This document shows positions 21,057-33,024 of a stretch of 64,000 bases of DNA, piece after piece; position 1 is the first letter of the stretch; every line of letters starts with the position of its first letter. Source of the DNA: Sphaerosporella brunnea (lineage: Eukaryota > Ascomycota > Pezizomycetes > Pezizales > Pyronemataceae). The DNA lies in the NCBI GenBank assembly GCA_008704415.1, contig VXIS01000100.1:62001-126000 (forward strand). The letters are read 5' to 3'. The position numbers and the translations under genes are program-made. The notes below the pieces were generated by a model. It ran no database searches. It was not told the origin of the DNA and saw nothing but the letters and a program-made list of their open reading frames with translations.

Positions 21057-22984
21057 CTAACGACGGCCAGAACCCCTCTTGTACTTGTGGTACATGGCCA
21101 GCTCCGGGTGGATACTGGCCATGTCCGGGAAGGGATCCTGGCCGTCGTCGTCCGGGTCGACATCGGAGAGGACTTCATCCTCATCCGGGTCGTCCCAGGA
21201 CACCTCTGGCTCCTCAGCCTCGGCAGGCAGAGTGGCCTCAAGGGCCTTGCGGTGCGCCCTCTTAGCGAGGACGTACGCCCGCCTCCGCCGCCTCTGCCTC
21301 GTCGCCTCAACCTCGGCAGCCATCTTCTTCGCCTCCTCCGCCGCCTTCTTCTCCTCCTCGACCCTGAGGGCCGCCTTGCGAAGGGCCACAAGGGCCCTGA
21401 CCTGTTCCTTCTTCTCCCTCTCCAGCTTGAGGAGAGCTGGAGAGGGAGTGGCAGGCTTGGTGTATGGCGCAGGGCGCTCAGTCGGCTTGGCCTTTTTGGC
21501 CTTGCCGTTGGCCTTCTGTTGTCAAAAATCAGTACGAGTCTCAAATGTAAACAAGTCAGATAAAACTTACCTTGGTGGCGGTGGTGTTGATGGTGGTGTT
21601 GATGGTGGTGCTGCCACAATCGTAGCAGCCGTTCATACCCATGCACGAATCATAGGAATAGTTCATCTCCATAGACTGATCGTAGTAGTCGTTGGCATCC
21701 GGAGAAGTATATTCGTCTCCGCGGCTATTCCCATCGTTGTCGTAAGTGGCGTAGGGCCCATCACAGTCACAGTCGACGGAAGGGATGGGATAAGTTTCGA
21801 GGTGAACTGCCTCGGCCATGGAAGAAGGAACGTAAGAACTGTTTGACCGCATGAAGGAGTAAGAGCCATTGGTCGACTGGACAAAAGATCCGTAAAGGCT
21901 GGATGATTTCAGAGAGGAACGAGTACCGCCGTTCTCGAAAGGAGCATTAGCGGTGTGGGACACGAAATAACTGTCATCGGTCTGGTCGGACTCGCTGTAA
22001 GAAGTGGTCGACTCGGCTGAAGAATACCCGTAGCCGGTGCCATCATCGGAAGAACAGGTGCTCGAGTTCGTGGACTAGAACCGTGCGTGTTAGTCGAAAT
22101 CCATTTTTTAACGATTCAAGGGACCAACCGTGTGAAGAGAAGTGTAAGAAGAAAACTTGGTGGGAGATCCATCCAAAGCCTTGTAAGAGGTGGTCGACTC
22201 GTTTAGAGAAGATCCATTAGGAGAAGTAAACTTGGTGGCATTTCCATCCAAAGTCTTGTAAGCGGTCGACTCGATACGAGGAGATACATTGTTTCCAGAA
22301 GACGGGGTGTTCATCGGCTTCATGGACTAGAAACGAAGCAATGCATGTTAGTTGCTTTCGGTAAAGTGAATGATTGAGGGTACCGACCTTGTGAAAAGGA
22401 ATGTAAGGGAAAGTAAAATTGGTGGCATTTCCACCCAAAGTCTTGTAAGCGTTCGACTCGATACGAGAAGATGCGTTATTTCCAGAAAACGGAGTGTTAA
22501 TTGAATTCATGGACTAGTGACAATGTTAGCCGAAAATGTGTCTTTTAATGAGTGGAGAATACCAACCTTGTAAGAAGAAGTAAAAGCGGTGGTTTTTCCA
22601 TCCAACTTGTTGTAAGCAGCGGTCGATTCGTGACGAGAAGATCCATCAACAGAGGAAGTAATAGCGATCGCCTTCATAGAAGGAGATCCGTTACGAGTTA
22701 TGTCCAACTCAGTAACTTGCTTATAAGTAGTAGTGTTCGGCTTAGAAGAAACGTCAGCCTCGATCTCGGAAAGGGTAGGGGTTATTCACATCACCAGAAG
22801 ACGAACGAATTGAATCATTGATGATAGTTTCAGTAGTCGCACCACGCTCGTCAGAACGGGAAGCAGTGGTAGAAGACATCTTGACGTTCAAAGAAGTAGA
22901 AGTCGGAATGTATACGGAGTTAGACATAGCCGCGGGAGTGTATGCAGTGGTCTTGTTCTTGAAGGAATACGTTGAGTCGGACAT
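21057..22984 (-). CDS. unknown Ser/Thr-rich modular protein with duplicated exons
   Basis: Not recognised. Reading inward from ATG 22984, I find five exons: 22567-22984, 22388-22513, 22129-22326, 21571-22074, 21057-21515. Exons 2-5 are phase 0 and fit exactly. Exon 1 is 418 nt, one base too long. The frame changes at a GGGG run (22778-22781, CCCC on the coding strand), so the gene is either frameshifted or carries a sequence error. Corrected, it would be about 567 aa. The N-terminal part is Ser/Thr/Asn-rich with no membrane segment or signal. Exons 1-3 share the module R.ES.AY..L.G..T.F, and introns 1-3 share GTYGGT donors, which points to tandem exon-intron duplication. The last exon is a Lys/Glu/Ala/Arg-rich coiled coil, then an Asp/Glu-rich tail. 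It resembles an intrinsically disordered scaffold; function unknown. Confidence 0.6.
22129..22700 (-). repeat. tandemly duplicated exon-intron units
   Basis: Three to four related coding modules lie in adjacent exons. Shared segments are SRIESNAYKTLGGNATNF, PRIESTAYKTLDGNATKF, NESTTSYKALDGSPTKF and RHESTAAYNKLDGKTTAF. The exons start SMN/SMK and are followed by introns with the unusual GTTGGT or GTCGGT donor and CTAAC-type branch sites. Confidence 0.7.
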
Positions 22985-23776
22985 CTTGATGAAATCGAGA
23001 TGAAACGCTTGAAGTCGGGATACAAGTATAGTTGGAAGAAGGGAGTTGTAAGTCCAAGACTAGTCGCTGTTGTCGTAAGTTCGTGGTTGGTGGTTGTTGG
23101 CGGTGTCGGGTAGGGTGGATGAAGAGGTTAGGAGCTCAAAATAATTTCCTTATAAGGCAAATTCTCTGGCCTGGAGTCGGCCAACCTTGATTGTCGACTA
23201 AAATTTGGCCCTCAAGTCAGCCCTCATCTTCATGTCGAAGAGAGCGCACTGGTGCCGCTCTCGTTGGTCTTATCGACCTCAAGAAACGACCATCGCCAGT
23301 GTCACTCCGATCCTTCACCTTAACATCTCTCTCGAGTCGCTACATGTGTCGCGATGTTTGCCTTAAGCTCGCATCACGTTTCACGGCCCGTCCCGCTTCA
23401 TACGCAGGGCCGTAAGCGAGCCAATCAACTGCCACTGGCCAAAGCTCTGCAAGCTTGTGATTGGCTCAGCCAACAACACCTCGTCGATCATGTCACGATT
23501 TATTTAGATGCGCGACGGTATAGTCAGAGTTCAAAATTCCACCCACGATAAACCTGTACATGGCAAAGGGACACGCCCTCATTTTTCGAATCGATTGCTC
23601 ACTCTTCACACTTTCGGCTAGAATCTTTTTACATAACCGAAAAGCCAAGTTGTTCTCGGCAATTATCACGGGCCCGCTCTCTACAAGGCAGGACTGAAAC
23701 CCATTTTTCAAAAATAAGTAAATGACATCTACTGATCAGCAGAGCACCCCAAGAAATCTACGTCCCAATCCCCAAA
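22985..23776. other. intergenic, promoter of the S/T-rich gene; 3' side of ZIP4
   Basis: No gene recognised. Contains a CCAAT box (GCCAATCAAC at about 23420). Frames are short and unconserved. Confidence 0.5.
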
Positions 23777-26700
23777 TCATGCCTTATCTGTCAGCAATAC
23801 ATTCTGCAGATATCCTAGCGTCGTGTCGTCTTTCAGATACCCAGCCAGAGACAAAGCAATCTCGGAGAATCTCTTCGCTCCTTCATGATCAGCCGTGCTG
23901 CTTGGAATTAGTAGTGGTTGGATCAGCAGTGGGTGGAGACGAGATACCCATTTAAGTCGAGCGACCTGTTCCATATGATCGCTTAAATCTCCAAGTTAGC
24001 CATCCATTCGGATCGTTGTTCCAACGAATGTTGTTGAAGATTATTACCTGTGAGCCATTGCAATTCCATTTCAGGGTATTGGTTTTGATTTTCAGCTTTT
24101 CCCTGCTTAACAAGCTCGATAGCTTGCATTACTAATGCCTCAACAACTCTATCATCCCTCACCATAGCGAATTTGAGCAGCCATCGTATCCATATGGCGA
24201 GTTGTGTCATGTTCTTGCGCGGTGTGGCTATTTTGTGGTCCACAATCTTTTGCAGAATGAGCAAAGCCGTTGACTGAGGGGTAGCGGCGTGTATGACCAA
24301 ATCCGCTATGAACTCGATAACCCCACTTTCTGGAGCATCTAGTGCGATTGCCTCGTCCACCAGAGTCGCAAGAATTTCCCAGTTCTTCAGTCGTGTAGCC
24401 GCCTCAAAGTCGAACACTATTAAGGTAGCGAATTTATGTTTCACATCGAGGGCCTCATTTTCTGAATTTCCAAGCCAGGCAGAATGTAGTTTCCGGAAAC
24501 TTTCAATGTGGTTTCTAGTGTAATGGTAGTGCTGGCGTTGTCCTTCGATTGTGTTGTCGACCCGTGCAATGTTAATACACAGATTAGCACAAAGATAGTG
24601 CAGAGACAGTCGTCGATAGTTTATCTCGTCCGGCTCTACTGCTTCAGGGGCTCTCTGATATAGTTCTGTGAAGCCAACAGTTGTCTCGAATAACTTCAAA
24701 GATATTCTCGGTGTCCACTCTACTACGCCACGGAGTCCGAGATTGTAGCCAGTACGGGAGAACCAGTCCAGTTCTTTATGGTCCCAGACAGAGCTGCTAG
24801 TTTCCTGTCTTGCTTTTGCCTTCATTGCATGTTTTAAGGCTCACGTTTGTCAGTATTCCTTCCAGGCATATAGTGGATCGAGTCACCTTTTTCGTACAGA
24901 CTACAAAGAGTCTCAACACTGGCTTGCGTGCCTTTCGTTCCTTCTATCTCGGCCATTGTCAACCGGATGGTGCAGCGAAGGAGAATAGGCAGTTTCACGA
25001 CAACACCAGGTGATTTTTCCAGTCGATCCAGTATGTACTGCATTGCTCGCAGTGCAAGCTTCCTGTTCCCCAGGTCATGAGCATCCAGTGCACAGGTGTA
25101 CAGTACCCTATATTCGGCGGACGGCGACTCGCAGAGCCTTGCTAGACAATCTGTGGCTGTTTCCTATGAGTGAAAGAATGAGCACCACGAATATTGAGAT
25201 TTATCTTACCAAGATCTTCATCAGACGTTCGTAGCGCAACCTTGAACATCAGAAGCCGCGATAATGGGGCATCTCGACAGGCTTCTGGTATCGTATTGAA
25301 TACCTCAGCTGCCATACCATAATCTCTTGTTTCTATGCAGCATAAAATGATTCGCCTTGAACGGTTAGTGGTCACTATAACCCACATGATAGAACACTCA
25401 CCGCGAGATTTTTGCGAGATTTACTTCTCCGGACTTGTCAAACACCATGTGCAACGCTAAACGGCACCACGCGCTGGATATATCGTACTTTCGTTGGAGA
25501 TAAAATGTCTCCGAAACCTTCCAGAGCAGCGATTGGGCAGCGTAGGTGGCCTTTGGGCTGAGTGTCCTTTTCAAATACTTTGCTACTGTGTCCAAAAGTG
25601 CGTGCAGTTTCTGCACCGTAGTCTCCTCTTGAGAACTCTTGTGCTGGATGGTCGCCCAAACTCGAGCTACAAAAGCTCGTGACAACCAATCCTCACAATC
25701 CATCGGCAGTAATCTTTTGTGTATCAAAACGTCCAGACATTCTTGCACGCGAGCAGTTGCCTTCTTCATAACCAGCAGATGAATTTTGCCCATGATAATC
25801 TTGAAAGTCTGCTCTGTCAGTTGGCTGGTGTCTATCACTCGCAAGAGGATCCGTTGGTATGAGTCCAAATCTACGGGTTCTTGCCCCAGGATGAGCTCAA
25901 ACTCCAACAAGGAAGTCCCCAAACGGTTCGGCCAATCTTCTGCCATAATATCGATGATATTTCGCGCCTTTTCGCGGTGCTCTGCGGTGCCCGATTTAAC
26001 GCATGCTCTTGCTGGGACTTATTAGTAGCTTCATACCTCAAAGGAGGTGCATCACGGACCAAGATTCAGCGTGGAGTTCAAGCGTAACTCTGTTCCAAAC
26101 TCCGTGCACGTTCCCTCTAATTGGTTTATGATATCGAACGCTCGCTGTAACCACTGAATTGCAGCTGGGTAGGCCTTTTCCTTGTAGAGGGCACAACCAA
26201 TATCAAAGAGCGCCTTGGCCATATTATCCAAATCCTCCGGTTTCAGAACTTCGGATGATGGAATCGCCTCTGTAACTTTAGAGAACATGTACGTCGCCAG
26301 AGATAGGTTTTTCTGTTTCCAGGCAAGGAGCATCCGGATCGTATAGAACTCACGGGTCTGTCGAAGCACGGCCTCCTCTTTATCCGTTATTTTATCCTCT
26401 GAGGCTTTTGCAAACTCGTCGCGATATCGGTTCGCTCGTTCTAGGACATTGCTGGCCCAATGAAGTTCCCCATCGTCTGTCTGGAATTAGTTTTTGTTTT
26501 TTGTTTTTCTTGTTCCTTTTCTCTCCCCCCGCCCCCCCCCCCCCCAAAAAAAAAAAAAAAAAAAAAATTATCTACCGTTTTAGATGAATGAACTTACCTA
26601 CGCACTGGCGGGCTGTCTTCAACGACACTTTCAAGAGCCTTGCCGTGTTGTGATGATTTGCACTCGGCAGTCCCTGCGCACACTCGAGCAAGTACAAAGC

Positions 26701-27137
26701 CAGTAGCCGGACTTCCATTGTTCAGCATCGAGGGAGGGATGGTGATACAGCGGGCCGTGTCTACATACCTCTGAGTATCCTTGCAGTCATAAACTTGTCC
26801 TCCGAGCCCACCTGCAGCGCACGTGCGAGGTTGGTGGCAAGATTCCACAGGTCGGTTCCCACAACGTCCAGCTCTTCAAAAACGCCCTTGAGTATCAACG
26901 ACTGTCGTGCTGTAGCACATCTTTCAGCCAGCCGGAGCGCATCCTCTAGATGCACGCCTAATGAGGCACTTGCCGCATCGTTCGAAAGGTTTCGGCTCAG
27001 GTCGGTAGATATAGCTGCACATTGCACAGCGCAAAAGCACTCAGCCAGTGATCATAGAGTGGGAACAGATTGCACCTACTGCTAAGGCTCTTGATCTTGC
27101 CTCGCAGAGAGGCGGCATTGGCAATTGTGGCGTCCAT
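23777..27137 (-). CDS. SPO22: meiotic TPR protein Spo22/Zip4
   Basis: Scaffold of tetratricopeptide-like repeats; yeast Spo22/Zip4 belongs to the ZMM group that stabilises class I crossovers and promotes synapsis. Ten exons (27080-27137, 26769-27014, 26598-26711, 26060-26476, 25402-26011, 25210-25355, 24887-25156, 24048-24812, 23948-23981, 23777-23897) join to 926 codons. Helical repeat segments include VRLLALYLLECVQGLPSA, ARLLKVSLKTARQC and NLARACVKSGTAEHREKAR. The SPO22 domain (PF08631) hallmark HKELDWFSRTGYNLGLRG follows near residue 630. It ends LAGYLKDDTTLGYLQNVLLT. Intron 3 carries adjoining A and C homopolymer runs (26527-26567). Junctions are all phase-consistent. The smallest exon is 34 nt. 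Confidence 0.88.
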
Positions 27138-28225
27138 TGATGCTGTGTAAAGGCCAACTTTCACAGAAGGCAGCAACACCAGAGTCGATGGCACAAGCTT
27201 CCAGATTGAGATATTGCTGCCTCAAGGGATGAATGGGGCGAATCCAGTGATTGGCGAATAGGGTATTCGAATATTCCCTTTGATGAGCCAGTCCTCTGTG
27301 CGGAGTGGAATGTGAATGGAATCGCTTGTTGCAGAGAGTTCTTAGGTTGCTGGTGCGAGTGATCAAGAGTACATAGGACAAACACAAACAACTCTTGCCC
27401 CAATGCAGCATGAACAGAGGCCTGCCTCTCCCCAATATTTCATTTTGTATTCTCCAATATCATTCCTTGATGATATGCCCTTCAAAGGCCCAAGCCTGCA
27501 GTTCCCCATGCAACATCAAGAAATTAATCCAAAGTGAATGAACCGAAGTCTCTCCAGTGTAGATATATTGATTCTAGGACTTCTTAGTTATAAGTCTATG
27601 CATATACGTTCTCGAGCATGCACAGCGGACGTTGCTAGAAGTTAGAATGCAAGGGTTTGGCTCATCTGCACCCACGGGCACTCGGACACACGCAGAATCC
27701 TCATGCACTTAACCATCCTCACAACGTTCACCACGACCCTCGACCCCCTAAGTTTCTAGAATAACTGACTCGGAGTCCAACATGCTCCCCTCACAGCTAT
27801 AGTGCCGCGAAGCGGCAGTTGGATCCTCTGGTCTTCAGCTTCCATGATCAGAGGACGCCGTACAAACCCGCCCACATCCCCTCCCCTGAAAAGCCAGCAG
27901 GTCTCCATGTAACCACATGATGAGAAAAATTTTACACGCCTATCTGCAATCAAGGAAAAATTACAGCTTTGAACACCAACAAGCCAGTCATCCTTATCAG
28001 GATACAAAAATAGCAAGCAAAGGGAAAGAACGCCCGAAGTCTTTGAAAAAAACATCTTACACAGAATAGGGGGAAAGAAAGCTACGATTCTCAGCCCCTT
28101 CAGACGTCGAAGTATAAGGCTAAAGCCCCGTTTCCAGTGAGTGATGTGCTCAGCTTGGAGGATATTAACCGTAATGTAATATAAACAAACGCTTTGAACT
28201 CGGGGGTATCGTGAAACATACACAC
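27138..28225. other. intergenic, SPO22 5' / Ert1-family gene 3'
   Basis: About 1.1 kb with no supported gene. The 181-codon minus frame at 27756-28301 runs through the last exon of the regulator and has no motif, so it is taken as 3' UTR. Confidence 0.5.
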
Positions 28226-30107
28226 TCATGAATTGGAGATGTGTTTCTTCGGGTTTATGGGCATGAAATTTCCGATGATAAGCGCAGGTCTGCGGGTGCA
28301 AGCGTCAGTAGAATGCTCCTTATCGCGAACGGTAGATACTCACATATCGTAGCTATCGCGCCTTATGGTGAACGAAAAGCAACAGTGGATGTCTTTCTCT
28401 GCGGCGTTCGGGTCGGGGTTTTTTAGATGACAGCTGGTTAACATGGCCTTCTGCGTGGTATCGAAAGCGATAGTGCCGAACTTTTGCCAATAACTAACGG
28501 CCGAGTCTTCAACGATGAGTTCGTATATCGCCAGCTTTCCCTGCAACGCTTGTCAATACCCATCCAAGTAGCAGTCGCTCCAAACGTTGGGGGTGAGTAC
28601 ATCTCGCATGTGCTCGATTGGGACGTTGATCAGTTCCGCAAACTCTTTATTCCCTCTAAATATTTCGCCAGTTCTCCTCCAGAGACAGGCCGGGACTGCC
28701 ATGGAGGCAAAAACCCGGTCGCATTCCAGCAAGGACTTTTCAAACCACTTCTCCACTTGCACCAGATCAAAATCTGTCAGCGATTGCGTCCTTTCTCGGA
28801 ACTTTGGTCTGAACTCGTCCAGTTTCGACAAAATGGTCTTGCGCGAGCTCGGCTTCATGTTCTTTTCCATATACTGCGAAAGCCTTGCATAGCCCTTGAC
28901 GTAGTTGAAAGGTTTGAGCAACCCAGCATCCACCTTGGCCTTCAAAACTTCATCCATCCGCTCTTCAGGAACTTCCTTGGAAGGATCCGCGGCGGTCAGG
29001 TAGTAGTTGTTCTCTCGGGCTCGGTCCATGGCCTGTGCATTGCCGGATCGCGCGTTTGATGAGCTACCGTTGTTCGGTGGTGTGGGCCGTTGCTGACCGA
29101 AGTCATTGATCCCGAGGGTGTTTGGGATTCGTTGGTTGCTTTCAAAGAGGCTCTGGGGAGTATCGAATATCTCATCTGAGTAAAGATTACCGAGGAAATC
29201 GCTCAAGAGGTTAAACTCGCTGGAGACCTCCGGTGCAGAAAACATCCACTGCTGATGGTATGGGTTTGTGAAGCTCGACACTTGCTGAGGTTGAGGGATG
29301 TCCCAGTCGCTGACTCCCAAAACTGAGGTATCAGTGCAAGTTAGCGGGGATCGGGGCTGTATATATAGAAAGGGGGCATACAAGCCTGGGAATTGGCATT
29401 CATTGGACGACGTGTCACAGACACAGCTGATGGTGCGACCGTCGACGGGCCCCCGCCTGTTCTAGAGACTGGCAAAGGTGGCGGGCCAAGCGAGGCGGTC
29501 TTGTTCTCTTGGAGCTCGTTCGGCATGCCATTGACTGGCGAGATGATTGTCGCCTTCGTCGAGCTATCCTGATCGTCGTGGCCGTTTTCTTGCGGGTTTG
29601 AGTGATCAACCTTATGCTTCTTCAATTCTCGGGGCTCGTCGTGGCAGAGGTGGCCGATGTTTCTCTTTACGCAGCGGGTACACGGCCGAACTAGCGGATA
29701 GTGTCAGACTCGAATCCAAGTGAAAAATAACTTTTGCCATTTCGAAGGGAGGGGCCAAACTTACCATCGTTGCATGTCATATGTGAGCGCCGGCAATACA
29801 CACAAGCTGTCACGCGACCACGAATCAGTCTCAATGTCCCATGTAAATGGAATGTTGGGCGTGCGCCAACGAAACGATGAGAATATTAAAGTAGGTCCTC
29901 ACCATGGTTGACCTTGCGCCTCTTCTTTGGGCTCCGGCCTGTGGAACTTGGTGCTGTTGTTGATGGTGGTGGGGAATGTGAGTCTCCAACCGGCTGCCCG
30001 ATTACTTGGCCTGCATCCGCAGAGCCCTCCACTTGGTCGTCACGATGGGTAACGGTAACAGACCGCATAACGCCGTTACCGTTCGAGGATACCTGGCCTT
30101 CTGTCAT
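28226..30107 (-). CDS. Zn2Cys6 regulator of the Ert1/AcuK/AcuM family
   Basis: Binuclear zinc-cluster transcription factor. Family members (Ert1 in yeast, AcuK and AcuM in Aspergillus) activate gluconeogenic genes on two- and three-carbon substrates. Six exons (29903-30107, 29765-29806, 29382-29690, 28601-29322, 28344-28540, 28226-28289) give 512 codons. A basic stretch (SPKKRRKVNH) precedes the zinc cluster: ACVYCRRSHMTCNDVRPC, then TRCVKRNIGHLCHDEPREL, the exact signature of this family. The zinc cluster is split over three exons, one of only 42 nt. A PAS-like region follows in the C-terminal half (CDRVFASMAVPACLWRRTGE, GNKEFAELINVP). I cannot tell AcuK from AcuM by eye. The acetyl-CoA synthetase gene 28 kb away is a plausible pathway partner but not a neighbour. 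Confidence 0.9.
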
Positions 30108-31125
30108 ACTGAACAGAAAATAGCGATTCGTGCGCTGCGAGTCTAGAAACTGCGGTGGGTTTGGGGGGCGGTGCGCGCAGCTTCGTCAAGCGCAGTTCTT
30201 CGTGCAATTGGGCACCGGAGAAACGGATAGAGATGCTCGAGGGTCTGCCTTGGGTTTGGGGGGGGGGGGGGGATGCGTATGCGCCAATAATTCTGCTCTT
30301 CTTTCTCTTCGTTTGAGTGAGACAGCTCCCTCGGGATTTCCAGCAAGGTTGCGCCTCCCTGTATCGTATCTATCTGTGGAGTAACCGCCACGGCCGCTTC
30401 GCCGCAGGTGCAACAAGACGGGATCGCTCGTGAGTTTGGAGTACGGGCACAATGAGAAGCCGCCTGGCTGCTGTGGCAGGTGCGATGCCTGCCTATTCGT
30501 ATTCGAATAAGGATTCCCGGAGTTGTTGGAATGGTGCTGACTATTGGATGCAGCAATTTTCAAGAAGAAGCTAAGGATTAAAATGTATCGGTAAGCTCAA
30601 GACCGCAACGCCGACGGCCATCCACCGCCGCCCCCACCGGCGTCATTTTGATCGGCGGCTTTCTGATCATGACCTGGTAAAAAGAAATAAAAAAAAATCA
30701 CGCACTGTGGTCAAAACTTCGACCGGCGAGAAAGCACTTGCACATCTAGAGCAGGATAGGTATCCCCGATGAGAGGTCTCGTTGGCATAGCCGATGACAT
30801 ACCGGCGAGCCGATTCGGTACCCATGCACGGTTCAAGCGGAAAAGTGCTCTCTCAGCGACCCCATCACTCACTGCGACCTTGATCAGCCCTATCTATAGG
30901 AAGCAATCATCGCGACATCGCGAAGCTTAGTACACTCACCAGAACCAGGTGGATACTTACTTAAGTACATACTTCATCGAACAGTACAGGTAGACATAGA
31001 ACTCCGACTGTTTACACAAACACAAGCCCCAGAGAAAAAGAATTGAACCTCAGCCGGAACGATACCCAGTACAAACAGTACAATACAACAATTACTCCCA
31101 AACGCCTCATGACTACTAACCAAAA
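30108..31125. other. promoter of the Ert1-family gene
   Basis: About 1 kb upstream of the regulator, with a G13 run near 30260-30272 and A/T-rich stretches. Overlapping frames on both strands at 30130-30563 show no domain. Confidence 0.5.
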
Positions 31126-32295
31126 TTACAAGTCGACCATCACCTTATGATACAGCTTCGGAAGGCCGCGTTCCAACACTTCCTCGATTACTCCTCGGCT
31201 GCGTTGAATACTCTCGGGGATGTCTCCCAATGCATTGGTGTTGTTCTCCATTTGGTGGATGTGCGCAGCGAGCTGAGCGGTGAGCTCGCGCATGCTCTTA
31301 TCGTGGGATAGCTTGTACGTCGAGGCATCCAATAAATCTGAGGACACGGAAAGGCCGATACTATCGGCACTGGAGTATTTAGGGCCTTGGGGTTCCGTCC
31401 GCAGAGCCCGCGGCAGCTGACATCGTCAGTACAATTGAGTGAGTAGTGAGACGCATCCAGAATTACGTACCTTCCGCGACTTTTCGACACGAATGCTGTG
31501 CTGCGCTTTTGCGTTGTTCTGCAGCACCGCTAGGTCTTTCTCGTCCTGTGTCAACCTAGCTTTCTCTCGTTCCAACTCTTTCTCAAGTTCTGCATTGTAA
31601 CGCAGGGTGGGCTCCAAGATAGCTTCTAACTCTCCGGTTTTGTGAATCAGATCATTGCAGTTCAAGGTGAAGTCTTTGCCCATGGGGGGCAGATGCGTCT
31701 TGTGTAATGAACCGAGTAGTCTACCACTTATGAGCGCAATGATCTTAACACTGTTTCCATGCCACCTACTTGTTTGAAACTGCCGTTATTGCGCGGTGGG
31801 CCTCCTTTCTAGCCCCTTCCCTTCTGAAGGTCATGAGCGCCGCTGCTTCTGCAGCTTTGAGAATTCCCCGGAGGTCCTCCTGTTGCTTCTCCGTAGGATG
31901 CGGCCATTTTTTGAAATCAGATTTTGGGATGTACCTCTCGATCTCTCGCAAGATAGGTATCTTCGCTGTGGAGTACTCTGGCTCGGCTTCTTCGGCTTCT
32001 GGTGGATTGTCAGTCGCAGTTCCGTCCGGCTCAACGTAAAATAACTCACCCGATCCGCTTTCGCTGTCTGTTTCCGTGGCCTTTCTCTTACGGGAATCTT
32101 TGGAAGAGCCTGCAGCGACTTTGCCGTCGCTGGATCGTTCGTGCGGGGTGGAAGTGCGCTTGTTTGTTGTTGTTTTTGCCGACGGCGCTGAAGGTTTCCC
32201 GGTCGCCCGTTTCTTTTGCGAAGGTGGCGCCTAAAGACGTAAGCATCCTTTAGAATCAGTTACAAGAAAGAAAGAAAGATGGGCACGGATACCAT
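31126..32295 (-). CDS. kinetochore protein, CENP-Q/Okp1/Fta7-like
   Basis: Probable CENP-Q subunit of the inner-kinetochore COMA/CCAN complex. Five exons (32293-32295, 32050-32230, 31770-31998, 31471-31720, 31126-31416) give 317 codons. The first coding exon is just the ATG. The N-terminus is basic and disordered (MAPPSQKKRATGKPSAPSAK). CENP-Q-like features are IERYIPKSDFKKWPHPTEKQ, then EDLRGILKAAEAAALM, followed by a long coiled coil (LEPTLRYNAELEKELEREKA). The C-terminus has LSVSSDLLDASTYKLSHDKS. Splice phases agree throughout. Assignment rests on the W-containing segment, coiled-coil layout and length, so a profile search (PF13094) would be a good test. Confidence 0.75.
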
Positions 32296-32383
32296 TGCGC
32301 GAGAAATCAAAAGCTGCTGCGCTAAGGTCTGGTGATGATGATGGGCGAGGGAGACGCGTCGAACGCGCTGACGATCGTAATGT

Positions 32384-33024
32384 GTGCAAGGCGCTTTAAA
32401 CCTGGACCTTCGCTGGTTTGGGTTACCCGGAGTACACTAGAATTATTCCGCGTGTAGCAACAACCCAACAGTCTCATCAGTCACAACTTTCAACCCAAAG
32501 ACACTCTGGAACCATCGTGCGAAGTGCCAGGAGCAAATAAGAGCAGTGCCGCCGTGCATATATATTGGATCGACCCCAAACGTACTCGATTGGGTTGAGT
32601 TTGGGATGGTACTTTGGTAGAAAGTTGACTAAATGACCGTGCTTTTCAATGACCTCAGGTATGATACACTTCTGGTCACGAAATTCGGGTTCCATGGCAA
32701 GAAAAGACGCGCTTGCCCTTCTGTCTATCTTCCGCAGTTTCCTTGATCTGGAAACCCACTACCTTGCCCTCGTCGAGGATTGTAATTTTGCCGATCGTGC
32801 CACTGACGCGTAATGTTAACTAACTAGTAAATTCGACGGGGACGTAGACTCAAAGATGTAGACTTGGGGACGTAGAATGTCGCTTCACTTGCACGTATGA
32901 GAGAGAAAAGGTCCGTTCGCTTGACGCGTGCTCGCGTGCACATGACGTGACCACAGCCAAATCATTCTAGTGTACTCCGGGTAACCCCAAACCAGCGAAG
33001 GTCCAGGTTTAAAGCGCCTTGCAC
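32384..33024. mobile_element. 641-bp DNA transposon remnant with 60-bp inverted ends
   Basis: The 60-base segment at 32384-32443 recurs inverted at 32964-33024 with one extra G. Between them lies a minus-strand fragment of a DDE transposase. The element is too short and broken to be autonomous. It lies just upstream of the CENP-Q-like start (32295), so it may overlap that promoter. Confidence 0.8.
32477..32720 (-). pseudogene. DDE transposase C-terminal fragment
   Basis: About 70 residues match the end of fungal DDE-superfamily transposases: MEPEFRDQKC, then GHLVNFLPKYHPKLNPIEYV (the acidic E of the triad is in NPIEYVWG), then YARRHCSYLL. The upstream frame is interrupted, the DNA-binding part and the first catalytic Asp are absent. 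It is a relic inside the inverted-repeat element. Confidence 0.8.

Noticed and set aside
21079..21846. 255-codon plus frame opposite the unknown S/T-rich gene
   Set aside because: It crosses an intron of the minus-strand gene and reads Ser/Ala low-complexity sequence; the minus-strand model explains the region.
27756..28301. 181-codon minus frame beyond the Ert1-family gene
   Set aside because: Overlaps the last exon of that gene in another frame and has no recognisable domain; more likely 3' UTR.
30130..30563. Overlapping frames on both strands upstream of the Ert1-family gene
   Set aside because: No domain; short and low complexity near a G13 run.
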